From: Clostridia bacterium
GTDB taxonomy: Bacteria; Bacillota; Clostridia; TANB77; CAG-508
Direction: 5' to 3'
NCBI GenBank assembly: GCA_900759475.1
Contig: CAAEVK010000026.1
Location: forward strand, 1 to 28,229
Length of the DNA: 28,229 bases
Part shown: positions 1 to 6,531 of the stretch, one piece after another
How positions within the stretch are numbered: the stretch's first letter is position 1
Layout of the letters: each line of letters opens with the position of its first letter
Made by a program: the position numbers and the translations under genes
Notes under the pieces: model-generated
What the model was told of the DNA's origin: nothing
The model's database searches: none
The model's input: only the letters and a program-made list of their open reading frames with translations

Positions 1-12
1 ATAATAATTACA

Positions 13-555
13 ATGATAGCTGAAATAAAAAAAGAAAAGAATTTACAAGAAAAGAATAAAATAAGAGATTTTTGGTTAAAAATATTATTTATTATATATT
101 GTATATTATTAATCACAATTTTATTCTTGAATAATGAATATAGGATGACTGGTTTTGAAAGTATTAATATAAATACATTTTCAATAGAACATTTCGAAAC
201 AATTAATATTGTCCCATTTTCTACTATAATAGGCTATATTAAGGGATTACTATTTGAAGATGCTAGTATGAGTATAGTAATAATTAATTTAGCTACTAAT
301 TTATTTTTGTTTGCACCAATGGGATTTTTCATTCCTTTGCTATTTAAAAATAAAATAACAAATATGAAACAATTCATAATATTGATTATTATAATTTCAT
401 TATTTGTTGAAATATTACAATTTATAACTTATAGAGGCTCAACTGATATTGATGATATTATATTAAATACAATTGGTGCAATTATTGTATATATATTAAT
501 GAAAACAAAATTAGTAAAGAAAATATTAGAAAAAGTGCTTGATATAGAGGAATAA
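13..555 (+). CDS. VanZ-like membrane protein
   Basis: The 180-aa product has a charged N-terminus, one transmembrane segment at about residues 22-40, and a C-terminal hydrophobic bundle. The part resembling the VanZ family is the stretch NLFLFAPMGFFIPLLF near residue 97, followed by a helix with VEILQF, then TDIDDIILNTIGA and a last helix; VanZ proteins carry this R/D-D-hydrophobic-N-x-x-G-A pattern. VanZ was named from the teicoplanin-resistance cluster, but most homologues have no proven role; action at the membrane is inferred. The frame is open to the left edge of the window, so the ATG at 13 may not be the true start and no ribosome-binding site can be judged. It is the first of four same-strand membrane or envelope genes, and a strong terminator follows it. 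Confidence 0.75.
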   Translation: MIAEIKKEKNLQEKNKIRDFWLKILFIIYCILLITILFLNNEYRMTGFESININTFSIEHFETINIVPFSTIIGYIKGLLFEDASMSIVIINLATNLFLFAPMGFFIPLLFKNKITNMKQFIILIIIISLFVEILQFITYRGSTDIDDIILNTIGAIIVYILMKTKLVKKILEKVLDIEE

Positions 556-572
556 CAAATTACAATTTTTTG

Positions 573-610
573 ATTACTTTATACGAAAGTATAGAGTAAT
601 TTTTCTTTTT
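573..610 (+). terminator. Rho-independent terminator after the VanZ-like gene
   Basis: Arms ATTACTTTATAC (573-584) and GTATAGAGTAAT (589-600) pair around a GAAA tetraloop with one G-T wobble. The run TTTTCTTTTT follows at 601-610. Confidence 0.85.
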
Positions 611-655
611 ATGATATTATAATAGAAATAGTAAATTGTAGAGGAGATGTGTTTT

Positions 656-1051
656 ATGAAAAAGAAAATTATATTATCTAGTGCATTTATTGTTAGTCTA
701 TTACCAATGTTGTTAAAACAATATGGAGGTGCAAAAGGTGTTCAAGAAATATCTGGATTAGGCAATTTACTTAATCCAATTGGTATTATATCTGTTTTAT
801 TGTTTATTATTGGTGTATGGATATCTTTTAAAAATTCTATAATAAATAGAGTATTAAGCATTACAGGTGTAATTGGTATTGTTGTTTCAGAGATTTATCA
901 GTTTTTAACTTGGCATATATTAACTATTACAGGAGAAATGAGCATACAAAAAAGTTTTAATCTTGCTTTTCCAGAGTTTTATATAGGATTAGTAATATCT
1001 TTAATTATGGTTATTGCTTATTTTGTCATTGATAAATTAGTAAAGGAATAG
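656..1051 (+). CDS. Multi-pass membrane protein of unknown function
   Basis: Small integral membrane protein of 131 aa with about four hydrophobic segments: an N-terminal signal-anchor-like helix (KKKIILSSAFIVSLLPMLL), two central helices and a C-terminal helix ending in IDKLVKE. An in-frame ATG at 647 directly abuts the GAGGAG ribosome-binding site (641-646), which is too close; the ATG at 656 lies nine bases downstream of it and is preferred. I recognise no family or catalytic motif. It has its own spacing of about 100 bases from the upstream gene, beyond that gene's terminator, and sits in the membrane-gene block next to the mobilization genes, which suggests element cargo. Confidence 0.7.
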   Translation: MKKKIILSSAFIVSLLPMLLKQYGGAKGVQEISGLGNLLNPIGIISVLLFIIGVWISFKNSIINRVLSITGVIGIVVSEIYQFLTWHILTITGEMSIQKSFNLAFPEFYIGLVISLIMVIAYFVIDKLVKE

Positions 1052-1111
1052 AAAATTACAGTATATGAGTAGAAAACAATTAGTGATTTATATTTTAGGA
1101 GGAAATAAAAT

Positions 1112-1498
1112 ATGATTTGGGATATTATATTGTTAATTATATTAGTAGTATGGATAGTTATATATTTAAAGAACAAAAAAGTTATATTATCATTACCTTA
1201 CTTACTTATGATTTTTCTTACACCTATTTATAACATATTAGACCAAAAAATCTTTGTCAAAATATTTGGATGTGGATGTGTGCCTTCTGCTCAAACTAAT
1301 ATGTTTAACATAGACTTTAATGCAAATGATTTGAGATTAATTGTATACAATTTATTAGCTGTTTCTATTACTATTTTAGGTTTATTTTTATCAAAAAAGA
1401 TTGAAAGCAAAAAATTAAAAATTATATATGTTTTAACTATATTAGTGTTAAATATTTTATTAGCATATAAAATTTGTCAATTATATATGTGGGCTTAA
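1112..1498 (+). CDS. Small membrane protein with a Cys-Gly-Cys loop, unknown function
   Basis: The 128-aa product has four predicted transmembrane helices (about 3-20, 25-42, 75-93 and 103-122). Between helices two and three is a hydrophilic loop with GCGCVPSAQTNMFNIDFNAND, whose two closely spaced cysteines and Asn/Asp-rich stretch look like a conserved functional site. I do not recognise the family. A good ribosome-binding site, AGGAGGAAATAAAAT, precedes the ATG at 1112. It follows the previous gene by 60 bases on the same strand and is probably co-transcribed with it. Confidence 0.7.
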   Translation: MIWDIILLIILVVWIVIYLKNKKVILSLPYLLMIFLTPIYNILDQKIFVKIFGCGCVPSAQTNMFNIDFNANDLRLIVYNLLAVSITILGLFLSKKIESKKLKIIYVLTILVLNILLAYKICQLYMWA

Positions 1499-1568
1499 AA
1501 TGATAATAAGAAATTACAATATATAGATATAGTAATTTATAGTTATAAATTAGAAAGAGAGGAAAAAT

Positions 1569-2327
1569 ATGAGTGGAAAACAAAAAGTTTTTATTATAAT
1601 AGGAATGATAATAATTATTGTGGTAAGTTTTACAGTTGGCTTATTTATAGGAAAAATGAATGTAGTGAACGATGATTTAGCAATTAGTAAAGTAGTATAT
1701 GGTCAAACATTTTATGCTAATATAGAAAGCATAAAACAATATAATGATGGTAGTTTTCATCTTAATGTAAAAGGTTTAGAAGTAAATGATATAAATTATA
1801 GGGGGAATTATACATTTAAAGTAGATAATAGTATTGATATGACTTGGAGAGGAAAGAAAATTAATATTTCAGACTTAAAAGAAGGAGATGATATATCAAT
1901 TACATTTACTGATGAAACAATTAATGACATTAGTCCAACACCTTTGCAAGAAGTTGTAAAGGTTCAACTTTTAAGAGATGATGTTGAAAAGCAAGAAAAT
2001 GAAATTAACAATAAAGTTACTACAATAGATATTCAAGAAACAGGTTTAAGTTCCGTAACACCACCAAAAAAATATACTTTAAACCAAGAAGAAATATATA
2101 CAATTTTCAGTATTATAGATAATTTGACTTTTTCCAAAGAAACCTGTGATGGAATTCCAACCTATTTCATTAAGTATAATAGTGAAGAAAAAGAAGGCTT
2201 TATAACTTATGGAATTGAAATATTTGAGAATGAATACCATATTACATCAGAAGAAAAAGGTGAAGCTATATTATCTAATGAACAACAAAAACAATTAGAT
2301 GAAATAATAAACAAAATGCATAATTAG
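1569..2327 (+). CDS. Membrane-anchored extracytoplasmic protein, unknown function
   Basis: A 252-aa protein with one N-terminal transmembrane anchor (about residues 6-28, ending in a GLFIGKM pattern) and a hydrophilic remainder expected outside the membrane. Residues about 45-130 look like a small beta-rich domain (YANIESIKQYNDGSFHLNVKG, then DDISITF); a linker rich in Glu, Asn and Pro follows, and residues 170-250 form a second alpha/beta domain ending in KQLDEIINKMHN. No catalytic motif is recognised. The start is supported by GAGAGG seven bases before the ATG. It is last in the plus-strand membrane-gene block and shares a terminator with the convergent relaxase gene. Confidence 0.7.
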   Translation: MSGKQKVFIIIGMIIIIVVSFTVGLFIGKMNVVNDDLAISKVVYGQTFYANIESIKQYNDGSFHLNVKGLEVNDINYRGNYTFKVDNSIDMTWRGKKINISDLKEGDDISITFTDETINDISPTPLQEVVKVQLLRDDVEKQENEINNKVTTIDIQETGLSSVTPPKKYTLNQEEIYTIFSIIDNLTFSKETCDGIPTYFIKYNSEEKEGFITYGIEIFENEYHITSEEKGEAILSNEQQKQLDEIINKMHN

Positions 2328-2351
2328 ACAAACAAATTACAATTTTTGATT

Positions 2352-2384
2352 ATAAAATAGAGGGCAATAACCCCTCTATTTTAT
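2352..2384. terminator. Bidirectional terminator between cargo genes and relaxase gene
   Basis: Perfect 13-bp arms ATAAAATAGAGGG (2352-2364) and CCCTCTATTTTAT (2372-2384). A-rich/T-rich arm ends and flanking TTTTT at 2343-2347 allow it to work both ways; it overlaps the relaxase stop codon. Confidence 0.8.
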
Positions 2385-3628
2385 AACTCTTTTTCAAAAT
2401 CTTTAAATCTTTCTTTTTTAGCAAATTGTTTTTCAGCATTTAAAGAATTTCCAGTTTCTTTTTCAAAATCTCTGACAAGTTCATCTTCAGAAGGTAATTC
2501 AAATTTCTTACAAATCCATTTAATAAATTTTTTTACAGTTTCCTCAAAAGTTTTTATAATCTTATTAAGTCTAGTATTTTCTTTTTCTAGTTTGTGAACT
2601 TTATGCTTATATTCATATTCCAAATTAAATGCTTTTTCCTTAAATTCTTTTTCTAATTCTTCTTTTCTGTTGTTATATCTAAAATCAAGGGAGTTGCTTT
2701 TTACTTTATAATCGTGTTCCATTTGATATACTTTATTATGCAAATTCTCATTATCTTCAAGTATTTTATCTCTTTCTTTTTGGTATTTTTCTGCCTCATC
2801 AATTACATTTACTTGTCTTTCTATTTCTCCGTGTAATTGTTTGTTCTCAGAATATAATTTTTCAATAAGTTTATCTTTGGGCTCAATAATTTCTTTTTGT
2901 ATTTTTTCATTTCTTTTGAAAACAACCTTATTAAAATCTTCAATACTTGGTACTTCTGGAAGTTCTAATGTTATATCTTGCAATATTTCTTTAGTTTTCT
3001 CATAATTTGTAATTTTTTTATATTCTTCAATACTCAAATGTGTTCTATTAGTTTCTTCTTTTGGTAAGCCTCTTTCTAGCTCAAAATTGTGTAAAACCAT
3101 ATATTCGTAGAAGGCATTTTGTAATTGTCTATAACTATCTTTTTCTTTCCAAAATTCACTACAAGCTAATTTATCAATATCATTCCCTTTTTTATCTTTT
3201 GTGTGAACAACAGGTAAGAAAACTAGATGTAAATGTGGAGTATCTTCGTCATTATGAACTTTAGCAGATAAAATATATTGCTCACCTAAATTTTTATATT
3301 CACATACAAATTTATATGCAGTTTCAAAAAATCTTTTAGTTTCTTTTTCTCCAATTCTATTAAAAAATTCATTGTCAGATGTGATGATATATTCACAAGC
3401 AATATTGCTAACTGTTTTAATTTGACCTTTTAAATTATATTTTTTTCTTATTCTCTCAAATTCTTTTTCATAACTATATCTTGGATCTTTCAATGAATAG
3501 TTTAAATGTGATTTTTCTTTATCAATATTCTTATTAGAATAATTTTCATTTTTCCTTTCATTATGTCTAAATATGCCTTTTAAATTTTCTCTTTTGTATT
3601 TTTGATTCCTTATTATAGCATAACTCAT
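2381..3628 (-). CDS. mobV: MobV (Pre/Mob, TnpZ-type) relaxase
   Basis: Plasmid/transposon mobilization relaxase of the MobV (Pre/Mob) family, 415 aa; family members nick oriT and carry the strand into a recipient through a helper conjugation system. The N-terminus SYAIIRNQKYK and HNERKN match the MobV start, and the metal-binding triad motif HNDEDTPHLHLVFLPV lies at residues 125-140. Residues about 225-395 are a long charged coiled coil, normal for the family. The ATG at 3628 follows GGAGGAGG. An oriT-like site lies just upstream, the usual MobV arrangement. With tnpV nearby, it corresponds to TnpZ of Tn4451-type mobilizable transposons. It has no CGG codon. No conjugation (type IV secretion) genes are visible, so transfer would need help in trans. 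Confidence 0.9.
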   Translation of the reverse strand: MSYAIIRNQKYKRENLKGIFRHNERKNENYSNKNIDKEKSHLNYSLKDPRYSYEKEFERIRKKYNLKGQIKTVSNIACEYIITSDNEFFNRIGEKETKRFFETAYKFVCEYKNLGEQYILSAKVHNDEDTPHLHLVFLPVVHTKDKKGNDIDKLACSEFWKEKDSYRQLQNAFYEYMVLHNFELERGLPKEETNRTHLSIEEYKKITNYEKTKEILQDITLELPEVPSIEDFNKVVFKRNEKIQKEIIEPKDKLIEKLYSENKQLHGEIERQVNVIDEAEKYQKERDKILEDNENLHNKVYQMEHDYKVKSNSLDFRYNNRKEELEKEFKEKAFNLEYEYKHKVHKLEKENTRLNKIIKTFEETVKKFIKWICKKFELPSEDELVRDFEKETGNSLNAEKQFAKKERFKDFEKEL

Positions 3629-3689
3629 ATAATATCTACCTCCTCCGAATAGCTAAATAGAGTAACACAAACTAAACTTAAAAATGGCT

Positions 3690-3760
3690 CTTATTTAGAA
3701 TGTGTTGTAACACACTACAACACTTTTTAGTAAAAGTGTCCGTGTGGCAGGGTAAACCCT
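3690..3760 (-). other. Candidate oriT for the MobV relaxase
   Basis: On the minus strand at 3717-3701 is TAGTGTGTTACAACACA, close to the MobV nick-site consensus TAGTGTG/TTA known from pMV158-type plasmids; the nick would fall between 3711 and 3710. Next to it are short palindromes: TGTGTT-GT-AACACA (3701-3714), ACACTTTT/AAAAGTGT (3720-3727/3732-3739) and AGGGT-AA-ACCCT. Position immediately upstream of the relaxase gene fits. Nicking is inferred, not shown. Confidence 0.65.
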
Positions 3761-3804
3761 ACAACCCAAAACTAAAAATTGCTACTAGCATTTTTTAGTT
3801 TTCT

Positions 3805-4370
3805 CATAACAAATGAACTTGTCATTTGTTATGCTTTTCAATAAATTGCATTTCTGCATTTATTGAAAAAAGAGTAAGAAAAAAATAAATTTTTTCTTAC
3901 TCTTTGAAACCTTGCTCGGTTTCAAACTTCCACGCTATATAGCTACCTTTTACAGAAACCAGAGGGAATGAGCTAAAGTAGAATTAGGTGTAATATCCCA
4001 TTTGTAAAATAGAATTATTACACCTATACAAACTGAAACCGTCGGTCATTCGCCTCGTTTCATAGGTAGTCTAGTAAGTAACAATATTGTTACTATAATT
4101 GCTGATACATTTTTAAGCATCTTTGTTCATACTTGTCCAAACTTTTTACAATTATAAATCCACACCAAGTTTTGCCACCGATTACTCTTTTATTATTGTG
4201 AGTCTGTGTTCTAAAATCTCACTCACGCACCTTGTATAATTAGACTACTTATACAAATACGAATGAACTTTATAGCATCGGCTCATCACACCTATCACTT
4301 TTATAGAGTTTGAGGCATAGTCTCTTTTGAAAACAAAAAACTACTCATAGTTTATAAACTACAAGTAGTT
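3805..4370. repeat. Hairpin-rich non-coding region of the mobile element
   Basis: The 814-base gap 3629-4442 has no convincing gene. It contains a tight series of perfect or near-perfect inverted repeats: CATAACAAATGA/TCATTTGTTATG (3805-3816/3822-3833), TTTTCAATAAAT/ATTTATTGAAAA (3835-3846/3858-3869), AGAGTAAGAAAAAA/TTTTTTCTTACTCT (3871-3884/3890-3903), TTTGAAACC/GGTTTCAAA (3903-3911/3918-3926), AGGTGTAATA/TATTACACCT (3986-3995/4016-4025), the palindrome GTAACAATATTGTTAC (4078-4093), and AACTACT/AGTAGTT (4339-4345/4364-4370) around AGTTTATAAACT. One or two may be terminators; the whole could be transfer-origin, single-strand origin or structured RNA. Confidence 0.7.
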
Positions 4371-4442
4371 ATTTATTTTCTTTATTCAATTAAGCCTCAA
4401 AATCGTTTTTAAGGCATTTTTATTTTAAAGTAAAGTAATTTA

Positions 4443-4835
4443 TCATACATAAATCAATTTCTTTAAAACAATTTCTTCTGCTTGATTTTTTATTGCATTC
4501 ATTGTACCAACCCAATATAAATGATTAGTATTTTTCATATCTTCTGTTAAATCACTTTTTGATTTTAAATCTTTTATTATAAAATCAATTTCTTTTTGAG
4601 CTTGTTCTTGAATTTCTTTTAAATGTTTATTTAATTCTTTATTCATAAATAATATAGTGTATTCTGCTTTTTTATGTTTTTTCAAATAATTTAATCTTAA
4701 TAATCCATATTTATTTAATGTGATTTTTTCTTCTGGCTCTAAATATAAGTTAGGCATATAATAATTTCCGACTAATGTATAACTTATTCCTGTCTTTTCA
4801 TCTACAATTTCTTTTTTTAATTCTTTACAATCCAT
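4443..4835 (-). CDS. tnpV: TnpV-family transposon protein
   Basis: A 130-aa protein matching the TnpV family found in Tn4451-type mobilizable transposons. Diagnostic parts are the N-terminal DEKTGISYTLVGNYYMPNL, the central RYxRLRxxYLKxHKK-like stretch (here KYGLLRLNYLKKHKKAEYT), and the C-terminal HLYWVGTMNAIKNQAEEIVL with a final IYV. TnpV function is not established; it is a small helical accessory protein. The ATG at 4835 has AGGAGG upstream that lies in the 14-base gap after the spoIIID-like ORF, so the two are probably transcribed together. The large serine recombinase TnpX expected in such elements is not in this window. Confidence 0.85.
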   Translation of the reverse strand: MDCKELKKEIVDEKTGISYTLVGNYYMPNLYLEPEEKITLNKYGLLRLNYLKKHKKAEYTILFMNKELNKHLKEIQEQAQKEIDFIIKDLKSKSDLTEDMKNTNHLYWVGTMNAIKNQAEEIVLKKLIYV

Positions 4836-4849
4836 AATAAACCTCCTAA

Positions 4850-5089
4850 TTATTTTATTACTAATCCTAATTTTACAACTGGATTTTTCTTTGCTAGAAA
4901 AACCTTTTTAATTTCAATACTTTCTGGAATTATAAGTGATTTATTTATACCGTTCTGGAATGTTACTTCGGTGTGTACTGTACTTTTGCTAATTCCAAAT
5001 TTTTTGGCTGCTCCACGTACTGTATCTTTTGAATCTATTATATAATGTGCTAAAGCTACTGCACGTTCTTCTATTGATATACCTTTCAT
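4850..5089 (-). pseudogene. spoIIID: SpoIIID N-terminal half joined to an unrelated C-terminus
   Basis: Residues 1-43 match SpoIIID, a helix-turn-helix regulator of mother-cell sporulation genes: EERAVALAHYIIDSKDTVR, then the recognition region AAKKFGISKSTVH. From about residue 44 the sequence no longer follows the family (expected ERL-x-x-IN-P then a basic RHIRGG tail) and reads FQNGINKSLIIPE through to a VKLGLVIK end. The HTH is intact but the basic C-terminal DNA-contact tail is missing. Because tnpV and a TnpZ-type relaxase lie just downstream, I infer the element inserted here, near 4960-4972, and supplied the new 3' end; the other half of spoIIID would lie beyond the left edge. A diverged SpoIIID paralogue is the alternative. 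Start at 5089 follows GGGGG. Confidence 0.6.
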
Positions 5090-5100
5090 AAAGAAAAACC

Positions 5101-5141
5101 CCCTATACGAATACGTTTGTTTAATTGTATTCGTATAAGGG
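5101..5141 (-). terminator. Terminator after metK
   Basis: Arms CCCTATACGAATAC (5101-5114) and GTATTCGTATAAGGG (5127-5141) pair with a single bulge. On the minus strand the stem is followed by GG and TTTTTCTTT. It lies between metK and the spoIIID-like ORF, whose GGGGG ribosome-binding site overlaps the stem end, so it may also act as an attenuator for that ORF. Confidence 0.7.
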
Positions 5142-5162
5142 TTGTATTAGAACGAGATGTTG

Positions 5163-6273
5163 TTACATTTTAATTATCTTTTCCCAAGGTAAATCTTTTT
5201 TTCCAAAATGACCATAGTTGGTTGTTTTTGTATAAATTGGCTTTTTTAAATCCAAATATTGGATAATTCCATTGGGTGTTAAGTCAAATTTTTCTTTAAT
5301 TAATTCTACTAACTCTTCCTCTGTTTTTTGGCTTGTTCCAAATGTTTCTAAATGAATAGAAAGTGGTTCTGCCATACCAATTGCATAAGATACTTGTATT
5401 TCACATTTTTTAGCATATCCATTTGCTACTATGTTTTTTGCAATATGTCTTAACATATAGCTAGCTGATCTATCCACCTTGCTTGCATCTTTACCAGAGA
5501 ATGCGCCTCCTCCATGGCGTGCATATCCTCCATATGTATCTACAATTATTTTTCTTCCTGTTAATCCTGTATCTCCTAATGGTCCTCCAATAACAAATCT
5601 TCCTGTTGGATTTACATATATATTTGTGTCTTCATCCATCATGTTTTCAGGAATAATTGGTTTAATTACTTTTTCAATAATTTCTTCTTTTAACTTGTCC
5701 ATTGTAATATTATCTGTGTGTTGGGTAGATACTAATATAGTTTCTATTCTTTTTGGTTTGTCATTTTCATATTCTACTGTTACTTGTGTTTTCCCGGTCT
5801 GGTCTTATCCAAGGAATGATACCGTTTTTTCTAACCTCGGTTAGTTTATAAGCTAATTGATGAGCTACTTGAATTGCAAAAGGCATTAATTCTTTTGTTT
5901 CGTCTACTGCATAGCCAAACATAATTCCTTGGTCTCCAGCTCCTCCTGTATCCACTCCCATTGCTATATCTGGGCTTTGTTTTATAATATCTATATGAAT
6001 CTTACAAGTTCTATAGTCTATATCTGTTTTTTCATTATTAAACCCAATTTCTTTTATTTTTTCTCTTACTAGACTTTCTATATCTAACTTTGCTGTTGTT
6101 GTAATTTGTCCGGCAATAGTAATTGTATTTCCTGTTGCAAATGTTTCTACTGCAACCCTAGAATTTTCGTCGTGTTCTAAACAAGCATCTAAAATTGTAT
6201 CTGAAATTAAATCACATAACTTATCTGGATGACCCTCTGTAACGCTTTCAGATGTGAAATAATATTTACTCAT
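5163..6273 (-). CDS. metK: S-adenosylmethionine synthetase, one CGG +1 site
   Basis: Makes S-adenosylmethionine from methionine and ATP in the cytoplasm. The N-terminal part carries TSESVTEGHPDKLCD (ATP/Mg site) and GAGDQGIMFGYA; the C-terminal part carries GGPLGDTGLTGRKI, the glycine loop GGYARHGGGAFSGKD and KVDRSASYM. Zero-frame reading breaks at 5796: after IIPWIRPD the frame gives RENTS then stops. Dropping that C gives IRPDGKTQVTVEYEN, the expected MetK sequence, and a 369-aa product, slightly short of the usual 380-400 through a trimmed C-terminus. The ATG at 6273 follows AAGGAAGG. It is downstream of the hydrogenase operon and a 47-aa ORF. No SAM riboswitch is visible in the 93-base leader. 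A single-copy essential gene like this is unlikely to be a true pseudogene. Confidence 0.95.
5793..5796 (-). other. CGGG +1 recoding site in metK
   Basis: Minus strand GAC-C-GGG-AAA-ACA. The extra C is 5796; skipping it keeps RPDGKTQVT in frame. Confidence 0.93.
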
Positions 6274-6366
6274 GCTTTCCTTCCTTCTTTCTCTTCGTCA
6301 AAGACATATATTTTTATTCTTTATTTAGACAACATTATATGTCCCTTTATAATTTATTTCTCTATA

Positions 6367-6510
6367 TTATAATATAAAATGTTTTATAATTAGTCCTATT
6401 GTTGTAAAAAGTATAATTCCTATTAAATTCATAAAGCCTATTAATATTTTCTTTTTATCATCAACGTTATCCTCTTCAGCCATTTTAATCTCTTGTCTTT
6501 TTTCTTTCAT
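6367..6510 (-). CDS. 47-aa single-pass membrane protein
   Basis: Short ORF between hydA and metK on the same strand. It has a charged N-terminal half (MKEKRQEIKMAEEDNVDDKKK) and one hydrophobic helix of about 20 residues (ILIGFMNLIGIILFTTIGLII) ending in KHFIL and TAA. An AAAGGGGAAG ribosome-binding site lies upstream of the ATG at 6510, and the gene follows the hydA stop by only 21 bases, so co-transcription with hydCBA is likely. No family is recognised. The codon pattern and positive-inside signal make it credible, but its small size keeps confidence moderate. Confidence 0.55.
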   Translation of the reverse strand: MKEKRQEIKMAEEDNVDDKKKILIGFMNLIGIILFTTIGLIIKHFIL

Positions 6511-6531
6511 AGCTTCCCCTTTTGATTATTA

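Noticed and set aside
4046..4120. 24-aa hydrophobic peptide ORF on the minus strand (MLKNVSAIIVTILLL)
   Set aside because: No ribosome-binding site and it spans the palindrome at 4078-4093; could be a toxin-like peptide but nothing supports translation.
4093..4218. 41-codon open stretch on the minus strand with GGKTWCGFIIVKSLDKYEQ
   Set aside because: Looks protein-like, perhaps a relic of an element gene, but has no start codon or ribosome-binding site and no family I recognise.
6274..6366. SAM riboswitch upstream of metK
   Set aside because: The leader is short and I see no SAM-I or SAM-II core; metK may be transcribed from the hyd operon.
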